Positions 44,990 to 54,540 of a DNA stretch of 64,000 bases are shown in pieces; the first letter of the stretch is position 1; each line of letters starts with the position of its first letter. The notes below the pieces were generated by a model. It worked only from the letters and a program-made list of their open reading frames with translations. It had not been told where the DNA came from and made no database searches. This stretch comes from Epichloe hybrida. Lineage: Eukaryota; Ascomycota; Sordariomycetes; Hypocreales; Clavicipitaceae. Location of the stretch: positions 434,001 through 498,000 of the forward strand of contig JAFEKR010000016.1 of the NCBI GenBank assembly GCA_019022495.1, written 5' to 3'. The translations under genes and the position numbers were made by a program.

Positions 44990-47589
44990 ATGTCTTTTGC
45001 ATCTCGGCTTGGGTCCCTAACTCGTGAGCTCATCGAAGCATCCGCTCCATCTTTGCATCAGGTAAAATGCCGCAGAATTAGTGTCCATCGGTGCTATATC
45101 CATGATGCTGATGACTCTGGTAGACACAAACAAGGAGTCATGAGAGATTGAGCGATGCTGTTTTGAGGAAGCTCAAGTCGCACACGTTCCTGCAAACAAA
45201 TCACTTCGAGGTAGAAAATGCGCTGCTTGGGCTTGATGAACGCTTCCGCGTGAACAATCGAGATGAATTAGCCGATGCCTTGCTTGAAAGGTTGAGAGAC
45301 CTACAGGGCTACCCATCAAGATGGTACCCGGAAATTTTTCACTTGTTCTTGAAGCTGTCCGATCAGCCAACTTTCAAATCCGACGTCCGTGACCTCGAAT
45401 TACTGGAGACCAAGGCCGACACACCCACGGCGAATTTGCGCTGGGAAGACATCGCAAAAGAGGACGGCTGGGACGAAGATGATGCCTTATGGAGATCCAT
45501 TGACTTTAGCGACGAGTCAGATGACGAAGTCTTCGAACAAGACTCAATTGGTGAATCAGAAGCGACGTCCCTCGTTGGCGACGGTGAGCAAGGGTCACGA
45601 GCTGCCGATTCCTATGTAATCCAGCCCGAAGACACATCAACATTCGAGAAAGTCCAGGCGTCGCAGAAATGGAGAAGCACAATGGCGTCCGAGGAGTCTT
45701 TGAGGCAAACAAAAAAGGTTGCAGTCTCCGAGGTGCAAGTTATCCGAGATATCCTCTTTATGTTGCAAGGACTCGATTGCACACTTTTCAGCCGAGTCGG
45801 TGTCGCCGTACCCTACTTCCAGCTTGAAAATATGGAATGGGAGCCCTTCAGAGCAATGATGCACAGCTTTTCGGATTATGGCACTCACCTACGAACGCTA
45901 AGGCACTTTGTAGGAGAGCGCCAGGATGTGCCTCATCTACAAGCGTTCCAGGATTGCATTTCTGACAGGCTACGACAGCTCGACCTTCATATTTCTGATC
46001 TACAGAGGCAGTTGACTGCACCTACAACCGATGTCGTTTTGAGCCTCGTCAGGACCAAGACAGAGCTCGTGCCGTGGCTCGATCCACTGTTTTCCTTGGC
46101 CGAAATAGTCTCAAAAATCGAGTCCGAACCACAACCAAACCCCTTCCGGTACCTGGAGCTTATATTTGACGAATCGTGCCTGGCTCAGTTAAGTGGAAAA
46201 TCTGGCCTCTTCGAATTCTTTGCCCGTATCTTTGCCGAGTGCTTCCGAGTATATTTACGGCCAATTCGGCTCTGGATGGACGAGGGAAAGTTGTTGTCCG
46301 CTAGCGACCTGTTCTTTGTTGCCGAGACATCACCTTCCACGCCCTTGGGCAAAACTTGGAAAGATAGATATCATCTACGCAAAGCTCCCGATGGAGCTCT
46401 GCACGCCCCAACTTTCCTCCGTACCGCAGTTGGAAACATATACAATGCCGGAAAAAATGTCGTTGTGCTTAAACTGTTGGGCAAGCACGATGCGGCCATC
46501 TCATCTAAGCAAAGAGTTGAGCCACCACTCGATTATGACGCGATGTGTCCAGCTGGACAAGAACTGGTGCCGTTTTCCGAGCTTTTTGACATTGCTTTCG
46601 ATCGATGGATTCAAAGCAAGTACCGAGCGACATCAACAATACTAAGAACCTCTCTTTTTGAGGACTGGTCGCTTTCCCCCACGTTGGATACTCTGCATGA
46701 GGTTTACCTCATGTCAAACGGTTCGACCGCAGCTGCTTTCTCGGAGGGCATCTTCGGCAAATTGGACGAGCTGAGGATCGAATGGTCAGACCGCTACGCA
46801 TTGACAGCAGCAGCACAGGATTGTTTTGCAGCCATTGTTGACCCAGGCCGCCTGACCGTCTGTGTAGAGCCAACACAGCAGCGCCTTCACCCGATCATGT
46901 GCCGTAACTCAGTAAAGACGATACTCAGCGGAATCAGGGTGGACTACAGACTTCCCTGGCCCTTACAGATGGGTTTGACCGCTACAAGCCTCGAGCACTA
47001 CCAGTCTCTCTTTACTATTCTACTACAATTTAAGCGCGCAACGTATGCCCTTCATAAACCCAAAATCCTAGACAGCTACTGGACAGACCATGACAATTGG
47101 AACGTCACAGCAGTCTTTTACTCCACGCGCATCAAACTCTTGTGGTTTTGCACTACCGTGCAGACGTATCTAACCACTCTTGTTCTCACACCGCTGGACT
47201 CACAGCTTCGACGAGACTTGGCCTCTGCTGTTGATATGGATGAGTTGATTGCCGCTCACGACAGAGCATTGAAGGCCATGGTAGACCAAGCCTGTCTGGG
47301 AAGCAGGTTGACCCCTATCCGCGACTGCATGCTAGATGTACTGGATCTAGCACTCAAGCTGGAACGCGTCAGGAGTGGGGTGACGGACACGGTAGATGAT
47401 GTTGAAGCCAACAAACCATATCAAGAACGCCTGGGAGACATCAAGATGGAAGTTGACAGACAGGTTCGCTTCATCTGGAGCGGCCTGCGCAGCGTTGCAC
47501 GTGCGACGAGTGATGCGCATTCAACCAAGTGGGATATGCTCGCCGATATGCTGCAAGCAGGCGATGCAGATGAACGAACAAGCGTGTAG
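44990..47589 (+). CDS. GCP5: Gamma-tubulin complex component 5 (GCP5)
   Basis: Two exons, 44990-45061 and 45124-47589 (donor GTAAAA, acceptor GGTAG, 62-nt intron); 845 aa. The long frame has no ATG before a stop at 45121; the proposed first exon MSFASRLGSLTRELIEASAPSLHQ splices in phase 0 and gives a credible GCP5 N-terminus. FLQTNHFEVENALLGLDERFRV and LADALLERL followed by LSDQPTF are GCP5-like. The GCP N-terminal grip domain begins with VSEVQVIRDILFMLQGLDCTLF. The C-terminal gamma-tubulin-binding grip region includes LPWPLQMGLTATSLEHYQSLF and LLQFKRATYALHK. It is a core, non-essential-type gamma-tubulin ring subunit at spindle pole bodies, where it caps and nucleates microtubules with GCP2-4 and 6. 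An acidic insert (~120-175) is typical of variable loops. Confidence 0.88.
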
Positions 47590-47696
47590 ATGGCAAAGGA
47601 TCTATCGACCTGTTCATCATAGATAGGATACATGAGGAAAATATCAAGCAAGTGAACAATTGAGCAAATAAAGCACACCCAGTGTCCAGACTGTCG

Positions 47697-48455
47697 CTAC
47701 CATCCTCCGCCTCTCAGTCTATCCGCAAAAAACTTCATGATCGGAAGCACCTCCTCTCTGTCTCGCGGCATACCCACCTCTTTCCTCTTCCACCTCACGA
47801 CACTCACATTCTTAAATTCCCTCTTGACAAGATGCTCCTCCTCGGCACTTACCTGACACAGCAACACATGCGTATCGCTCTTCTCCCTCGCGCTCCTACT
47901 CGACACCATGCTCATCGGCAGCCCGCCGCCTATTGAAACGACCCCCTTGAACTCTCTTCCCGCAGGTTTCCCACGCTCCGACGCGGAGACATCCACCACC
48001 CTCTCGTTGCCCAACCTCGCCGCCAGTCCCAGGGCCAACGATCCTCCCTGCCCGAAGCCAAAGATGAGAATATCCGCCATGTCCCACCCGCACTTATCCA
48101 CGAGCACCCCGCGCACGAGCCCCTCGGCGACCAGCCCGGCGGCCTTTTCGAACCCCGGGTCGGCGTCGAGATGGCCTGTTCCCGGGTCCAGCTGGAGGTC
48201 GTCGCCCCAGTGGTAGTGGTCGCCCGGGAGGCCGAGCAGGGACGGGGCGAGAGGGGACGTGCCGCGGACGGATATGGACAGGACGCCGGGGAGGGAGAGG
48301 TTGCGCGCGAAGGCGGCGAAGGGGATGTCGGAGTCGCCTAGGCCGTGGAGCAGGATGAGGAATGCGGTTGTTGATTCGGGGGGGGAGGGGAAGTGCAGAG
48401 TTGTGTGGAGTGGGAGGGTGTGGAAGTCGGATTGGGTGGGTATTCGGGGGGGCAT
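47697..48455 (-). CDS. Acyl-protein thioesterase / carboxylesterase-like protein lacking catalytic residues
   Basis: Single exon, 252 aa, ATG 48455. The alpha/beta-hydrolase start AFLILLHGLGDSDIPFAAFARNL and the later LPGVLSISVRGTSP place it in the phospholipase/carboxylesterase (APT/LYPLA) family. The nucleophile elbow, normally GFSQGG, reads GFGQGGSLALGLA at ~139-145, so Gly replaces the catalytic Ser. Where the family has G..D..VP and ..GHS, the C-terminus has CQVSAEEEHLVKREF and KRKEVGMPRDREEVL, with no obvious Asp-His pair. It therefore looks like a non-hydrolytic relative or an enzyme using other residues. A similar GFGQGG form may exist in other ascomycetes (memory, unverified). Its 3' end is 107 bp from that of the GCP5 gene, tail to tail. 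Confidence 0.85.
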   Translation of the reverse strand: MPPRIPTQSDFHTLPLHTTLHFPSPPESTTAFLILLHGLGDSDIPFAAFARNLSLPGVLSISVRGTSPLAPSLLGLPGDHYHWGDDLQLDPGTGHLDADPGFEKAAGLVAEGLVRGVLVDKCGWDMADILIFGFGQGGSLALGLAARLGNERVVDVSASERGKPAGREFKGVVSIGGGLPMSMVSSRSAREKSDTHVLLCQVSAEEEHLVKREFKNVSVVRWKRKEVGMPRDREEVLPIMKFFADRLRGGGW

Positions 48456-49022
48456 TTTTATTTTATTTTTGCGTTGTCTGTGAGGGATTGGATTATCGTG
48501 TGTATGTATGTAGGGGTTTTTTTTTTTTTTGGTTGTTGGTGGTTGAGTTGTTGGATGATGACGAGATGTGGAGATTGGGGGGGGGTGGAGGTCGAACGGA
48601 AGTGGACGGTGTGTGTTATGTGCACCGGTCTTGCTGATCTTCTAGAAAGATGAAGAAAGGAGAGGAGGCGGGGTTGACTTGAAAAGTTGTTTTGCGTATT
48701 TTCAATTTCTACTCCTTTCCTTGGCTTTGGTCTGCATGTCGTGCGATTTCATCATTGATATGCATATACACCTTGGAGATTCCTTGGCTTCAATTTTTTT
48801 TTTTTTTAAATAGTTGAGCAAACTTATTCATTTCGACGAGTTTCCCCCTTTATTGACGGCTTCCGTTAAACACGCTGAGCTCAATTGTGTGCTTGTGCGT
48901 GCGTATGCCGGCTATACCCAGCCGGAGGAACATTCACTGACCTTTCGATATTGGCTTATTTAATATTTAATTTGTTCATTTGTTCAATATCCAAATCTGT
49001 ATGTACATCCATCACGAATCGC
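48456..49022. other. Intergenic region
   Basis: 5' flank of the thioesterase-like gene and 3' flank of the LCCL gene. Contains a T run at 48516-48530, another near 48795-48808 and GT-rich DNA. No gene supported. Confidence 0.5.
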
Positions 49023-51092
49023 TCATCTACGCTGCTTCATGGTATCTTCCTCCCCCAAGCTACGGACCTTGACCCTCGACGGCCCTGGCTTCATCTCCAC
49101 CCACTCGCCGTCAGCCGCCCAAACACCAGCCTTGGTATAGTCACCGCTATCACTGCCGTCCATAAATGCGAATCTGAAGTATTCCGGCAAGCCGAGTGTC
49201 CGGTTTCTGGACCACACAAACGTATTCTTGGCATCCACGTCCACAAGATAGGACCTGAACCGCTCCACATCGTTGACAAGAATGCTTATACCATCAAACT
49301 GCTTGAGCTCGGGGCTATCCCACGTGAAGCTGATGTTGGACGAGATTGCCGTGCTGTTAGATAGATCAATCTTGGGACCGTGGATAACAGGCAGCGGGGT
49401 TCCCTTCTGCGCATCACCCTGCAAAGCGGCGGACGTTTGGAGGACGGGATCGAATCCCCATCGGGCAATGCCGTTGATGAAGAGACCGACGAGAAGGCCC
49501 TGGTATAAGAGGGAGGGACGCATTTGCAAGCTCGTCCCTGGCAGGAGAAGAAGTGCCAAAATGTAGTGGTGAATGCGCAGGTTCAGTCCTGGCAAGACGA
49601 GGGCGATGATGATGCCGAGGAGGAAGATGGCGTAGAGTTTGATGTACTGGACGAGGCGGGCCTCTTGGCGGAAGAAGCGTATTTGTGCGGCTATGATGAC
49701 GACGAGAATGACGACAATGATGGAAAGAGCGGCCTTGGCACCGGGCTGCTGGTTCAGATCGTGGGCGTTGAGGCGTTGGACGGGAATGAAGCTCAGCGTG
49801 TAATTGTCAAGTGCGCCAACCCAGCAGGCGCCCAGCCAGAGTATCGTCTTTTCCACCTGCGCGGTCAAACCGCTGAGAGTGCGTCGAACGCCCATCTTGT
49901 CGTACATGACCCATGCGACGAACATGGCGGGCAGAAACTTGCCCGAAATGTTGGAAAATAATGCCGCGACAGACCTGTGCGGCGGCGGATCGAGGGCCAT
50001 GCCCACGGTCCAGAAAATGCCGATGAACGATGAGAAGAAGAACAAGGCCGGCGAGGCGGTGAAGAGAGACAGGACGGCCGTGAAGACGACAGAAATTGCC
50101 AGTAAAGACCACCTTGTGTCCTGGGCATCGCATCGAACATGTGGCAGAAACTGGAACGATCGCGGAAAATATGAGTCGAAGCTCGCGCTCGTGATGCCAT
50201 TTCGCTGCGTGCTCAGGTACTTCTGGCTTCTGCCGATGAGCTTGACCACGCCGCACCCTCCATTGGCGTTGGAAATCACACCGGCGTGTATTGCCGAGCC
50301 ACAAATGTACGAGTCCCCGCGATACGTTGCATTCTCAGGCGCGACGTCGTTGGACGGTCCGCCGACGACAATCGGCTGGTAGACAAGCTCCTGGTCACCG
50401 ACGGCGTGGGGATTCAGCACTTGGTAGCTCGCGCAGTTGGCGGAACAGCGAAAGGGAAATCCGCTGCCTTGAAATGGGCGGCAATCATTGCCGTCGACGC
50501 CGCACGAGTTGCCCGATCCCCAGTACGTGGCACCGCATCCAATCGTCCGCGGCTGACCCCATCCCGCGATCTCGGTGGCGATCTCGCCCTTCCTTTTGAC
50601 GAGCACAAAGGTGATGAGCCAGATGGAGAAGTAGAAAAACAGGAGGCAGAAGCGTCGTTTGAAAGTTGTCAGAAACTTGTCCACGAGGAACAATGGGTAC
50701 TCTTGCACGATGGGAAAGAAGGGATTGATTCGATACGGCTGCGGGTCTGGAGGACCGACGGACCATTTGCGAACGGCTCGCAGCATTCGGCGCACGGGAT
50801 ACGGCACCCATTTCCATCTCTTCCAGGCGTTCTCATCCTGTACAAAGCGCGGCGTGGGCGGGTCACTCTCATCTTGGACCTGGAGCGTGCGGGCGCTGGT
50901 ATCGAGAGGTGCATCTGGATGTCCGGCATCCGTGGAATTGTTGCCGCCGCGCCGGCGTTGGCTGCTGTGGTGTTGACGATGGTGGTTGAAGTCGTCGTTG
51001 GTGTTGTTGTCATGGTCGAAGTCGAGATCGACTTGACGCCGGTCCGGGTTCGTCATGAGAGGCTGGTCTTCGTCTTCATGGTGACCGGCCAT
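49023..51092 (-). CDS. LCCL-domain multi-pass membrane protein
   Basis: Single exon, 689 aa from ATG 51092 (MAGHHEDEDQPLM) to TGA 49025-49023. The frame is open to 51275, but the upstream part encodes tandem SCQVCQVCQVCQ from a 9-bp repeat and is unlikely to be translated. The N-terminal ~100 residues are polar and Asp/Asn/His-rich. A first membrane helix (RRFCLLFFYFSIWLITFVLV, ~170) is followed by an extracytosolic LCCL domain (~195-320) with GCGATYWGSGNSCG, Cys pairs, and YICGSAIHAGVISNANGG, the diagnostic LCCL block. Seven or so helices follow, with a lumenal/extracellular C-terminal region. The LCCL-plus-membrane architecture is a known fungal family of unknown function. Divergent from the QTRT2-like gene. 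Confidence 0.92.
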   Translation of the reverse strand: MAGHHEDEDQPLMTNPDRRQVDLDFDHDNNTNDDFNHHRQHHSSQRRRGGNNSTDAGHPDAPLDTSARTLQVQDESDPPTPRFVQDENAWKRWKWVPYPVRRMLRAVRKWSVGPPDPQPYRINPFFPIVQEYPLFLVDKFLTTFKRRFCLLFFYFSIWLITFVLVKRKGEIATEIAGWGQPRTIGCGATYWGSGNSCGVDGNDCRPFQGSGFPFRCSANCASYQVLNPHAVGDQELVYQPIVVGGPSNDVAPENATYRGDSYICGSAIHAGVISNANGGCGVVKLIGRSQKYLSTQRNGITSASFDSYFPRSFQFLPHVRCDAQDTRWSLLAISVVFTAVLSLFTASPALFFFSSFIGIFWTVGMALDPPPHRSVAALFSNISGKFLPAMFVAWVMYDKMGVRRTLSGLTAQVEKTILWLGACWVGALDNYTLSFIPVQRLNAHDLNQQPGAKAALSIIVVILVVIIAAQIRFFRQEARLVQYIKLYAIFLLGIIIALVLPGLNLRIHHYILALLLLPGTSLQMRPSLLYQGLLVGLFINGIARWGFDPVLQTSAALQGDAQKGTPLPVIHGPKIDLSNSTAISSNISFTWDSPELKQFDGISILVNDVERFRSYLVDVDAKNTFVWSRNRTLGLPEYFRFAFMDGSDSGDYTKAGVWAADGEWVEMKPGPSRVKVRSLGEEDTMKQRR

Positions 51093-51843
51093 GTTTGATG
51101 CAGGAGACAGAAACCAACGTCGAAGACGAAACAGGCAGCTGGAACGAGGGAACGAGCGCAATCCGTCCTGACAGACTTGACAGACTTGACAGACTTGACA
51201 CGAGTCTGGTCGGTCTGGACGGCTTGGCTTGGTGCGGGACGGAGAGTGGGTCAATCTGCACAAGTTCCCAAACACCTATCAGACTTGAGCACCGAGCAGA
51301 CTACGGAGTTATACGGATTATGTGTGTACATATTATGTAGGCTAGGCGAGAAAAGAAAGTTCCGCCGGTCTGGAAGCCAGCCTCGTATCGCTGCCCCTTG
51401 ATGAAGCGCCCACATTCACGTCTGACAGGCCGGGCAGCTGGTCCCAAAAAGGATGGAACGGACGGAGTACTCCGTACATACATACATACATACATACATA
51501 CATACATACATACTACTAGTAACATGTACATAACAGCGGCCATCCCTGTCATACAATTCTCCGCAGCGTCCGCAATGCCCGCAACGAGGCTCAGGTCGCG
51601 GATGAATGTCGGCAGCCTGTGGACAGCATCACACCACTTCTCTGCAAGGGGGCCCCGCTTATCGGCTCGATGGCGGCTTTTCTTTTGCACGCCAAATTTC
51701 ACATTGAGACTGGCACGAACCAGGCAGGCAACATATTTCACACCGGGAGAACTCATCTCGCTTTTGCTGCAGTAGTCTTCTGGTATTGCCCCAGGCCCGC
51801 ATTCTCTTTCACTTCCGGCTCCTGGGTCGTTGAACATGCGAAA
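51093..51843. promoter_or_regulatory. Divergent promoter, LCCL protein / queuine transglycosylase subunit
   Basis: 750 bp. Contains a 9-bp TTGACAGAC tandem repeat (51172-51200), TACGGAGT and ATACGGATTA motifs at 51302-51318, a perfect GGAGTACTCC palindrome at 51464-51473 and a (TACA)n tract at 51475-51512. Confidence 0.6.
51475..51512. repeat. (TACA)n microsatellite after a GGAGTACTCCGTA palindrome
   Basis: About nine tetranucleotide units directly abut the dispersed ACTCCGTA motif at 51468-51476. Confidence 0.9.
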
Positions 51844-53278
51844 ATGAGTGAGGCAAAGGCACACGAGTCTACAGAGATGCCTGCACGCAAGGTGTTCGAG
51901 ATCTTGGAAACCACAATCGCTGATGGCTGTAATATCGCTCGACTCGGCCGCCTGTCTATACCGGGGAGGAGGCAAATTGACACGCCGAATTACACTGCCA
52001 TCACATCTCGAGGTGCAATTCCTCACCTGACCCCCGATAATGTAATCAAATATACAAATTTTACGTCCGCCTATATGGCCCTAGAAGACTGTAAGTGTCG
52101 CGGAAGCTCTGTGGTAGCGCCATTTCGTAAAAGCTCACAAGCGTGTAGTTGTTGAGCGAAAAGAGCCCCCTATTTACAACACGCCACCACATGACAGCCT
52201 CCGCCGGCTGCACAACTTCACAGCTTTGGCATCAGATCGAGCCACCGTCTTTGCTGCAAGGAGGTGTCCCTCGGTCGTTACCCCCATGGGGAACGGAGCC
52301 AAGGCCGTGTCACTCTTCACATCAACCGGCTTTGCGAGTGTCAGCGTGGCTCAATATGTCGCCGCTGTCAAAAATCTGCAACCCGACGTGGTGGTACCTC
52401 TGGCCGACACGTTGCACACAAGCATCACGCCAGCGTCAAAAAAGCTCATCAAGATGGTGGAGCGTACGGAAGAATGGGTCGATGAGTTTTTGCGCCAGTT
52501 CGAAAGCAGAGAGCACCTGCACGAATTGGGCATTTCTGTTTTTGCCCCTGTTCTGCCCGTCGAGCTCCCCATTCAGTGGGACTACTTGCGACACCTCGCC
52601 GACGATATCACGGCAAGTCTGTCTGGACTGGCTATCTACGACGTGAATCTGCTTCCGCAGCTCGCGACTTATAAACCGTTGGGTCCTCTGCCAAAACTGT
52701 CACTCGACCAGCCCGAGTCACCGCATGATGTTTTACGTCAAGTATCACTTGGTGTGGATATCTGTGCCCTTCCTTTTGTGAATAGCACCTCTGACGCTGG
52801 CATTGCCTTGACGTTTACATTTCCACCACCCGAAACTGAAGCACCCCAGCCTCTGGGGATCAACATGTGGTCTGAAGAGCACAGCGTCGCAGTTGTACCG
52901 CTTGAAGAGGGGTGTGAATGCTATGCGTGCACCCATCATCATCGGGCTTACCTGAAGCATTTGCTCAATGCCAAGGAGATGCTCGGCTGGACTCTGCTCC
53001 AAATCCACAATCACCACGTCATCGACGAATTCTTCAAAGGTGTAAGAACAGAGCTGTCCAAGGGAGTGGACAGCTTTGAGGAGAGCAGGAAGAGGTTTCT
53101 AGCGGCGTATGAGCCCAGACTTCCAGCGGGGACGGGCGAGCGTCCGAGGGCCCGGGGGTACCATTTCAAAAGCGAGGCTGGACAGGACAAAATTAACAAG
53201 CCTGCGTGGGTGGGTGGGTTTGAGGACAGAGGTGTAAATGGGAATAGTGTAAACAACCATAATAGTAGGGGTGCATAG
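51844..53278 (+). CDS. Queuine tRNA-ribosyltransferase accessory subunit 2 (QTRT2-like)
   Basis: Two exons, 51844-52090 and 52149-53278 (donor GTAAGT, acceptor TGTAG, 58-nt intron); 458 aa. ATG 51844 begins MSEAKAHESTEMPARKVFEIL. TGT-fold features: IPGRRQIDTPNYTAITSRGAIPHLTPDN at the N-terminus, FVEREEPPIYNTPP after the splice, and a C-terminal zinc site CECYACTHHHRAYLKHLLNAKE with a later HNHH (C-x-C-x2-C...H). The catalytic subunit's first Asp motif is not evident, as expected of the accessory partner. With QTRT1 it exchanges guanine-34 for queuine in tRNAs for Asn, Asp, His and Tyr, at the mitochondrial surface in animals. The last ~70 residues are Gly/Asn-rich and fungus-specific. Budding yeast lacks this pathway. 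Confidence 0.92.
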
Positions 53279-54540
53279 ACAGACACGCCAAGGGAAAAGG
53301 GGTCGAAAAGTCACTGGTGGAACACGGAACTCTTATTAAGGACACAACACATGGGGAACTCATTGGAAACCCAAGTCATACGCAATCGCGTCCTAGAAAC
53401 AAGAGGTGGGGAAAGCGGCGTCTGAATGAAATGCTGACTGGCGCGGCCTCTCGCGCTATTGTACTGATTAGTAGCCACGATGCATGAACATGAACCACAA
53501 TGGCGTGTTGCAATGCCTGGCCGAGGCCGAGGCTACCCTAACCCAACAATCGAGGGGAGACGAAGAACGAAGAACGAAATCAGGTCTAGATGCCGCAGTG
53601 GGACGGGTCGGTGAAGAATCTAATGCAAGTGAAGAGGCGTTCTCTGCGGAGCCAACGGATCGAGGCTTTGCCACGTGGTGCAGAGGAGGCGCCGATTGCT
53701 CGACCACGGTGACTGACTTTTCCATCCCGCGCGATTGGAGAACCAATGTCGGAGACTTGACTTGGCTGCGGTTGCTTGGCATGTTTGAAGTCCGATTGAT
53801 TAACTTGACGGCTGATCGTCCACCTCGCAGCTGGCAGCCGGCAGCTAGCAGCCGGCAGCTGGCACTGGCAGGGCACAATGACGCGGGTGATTGGTCCATC
53901 CTTTCCAATCCCACGTTGCCATCTGCGCTCTCGACATTCTTCAAAAGAACCTTGGATAAGACAAGGGTCCCCGTCCTCGACAACCGCCAATGGGATTCAA
54001 CGACATGAGCACGGGGGGGCTGCTGCCGATTGCCCCTGATCGATGATGGGCTTGTGGCCTCGGCCGCGACAAGCTTACGGACTATACGGATTACATAATC
54101 CGTACATATGTATGCGCATTAGCAAGCCACGGGCACTGCAATCAATCCTTTTGGCTTGCAATCAATAGGAAAGAGGCGGGCAAGGTTCGGCTGCGAGATG
54201 GATTGGATGGTGATTTTCCAGATCAGGTCCGGTTTGTCCAACCACCCCAGCCCACCCCAGCCACCTCTCTTCTCTTGAGGTGAAGGGTTCACGGTCACAT
54301 TTTTGGTGGAGCTATCAGATGGCTATGCTTGTCACGACCAAAGTCATTGATGCTGGGCCTGGCTTGGATATATCTACATGTAATATCCATCTCCGGCCCC
54401 AATTACCCCGACCCATGGATGAAGGGGGATAGGGTATAAGCCGGTCAAAGCCCCTGTGAAGCCAAAGCCACCCTCCTCCTCTTTCTTTCCTCTTTTTTTT
54501 TTCGTTACAAACCCGGCGAGGACCTACTCTGTACGCACTC
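53279..54540. other. Intergenic region
   Basis: 1.26 kb. Large overlapping ORFs on both strands (53468-54008) arise from balanced composition and lack any family pattern. A 15-bp-like GGCAGCCGGCAGCTA repeat lies at 53829-53870 and ATACGGATTACATAATCCGTA-type inverted motifs at 54083-54105. TATAAG at 54435 may serve the alkaline phosphatase gene. Confidence 0.5.

Noticed and set aside
51093..51275. In-frame upstream extension of the LCCL protein
   Set aside because: Encoded by a tandem 9-bp repeat, lacks family resemblance; the ATG at 51092 gives a normal N-terminus.
53468..54008. Overlapping 170-codon ORFs on both strands
   Set aside because: Both strands open over the same bases with no family features; a compositional effect near short GGCAGC repeats.
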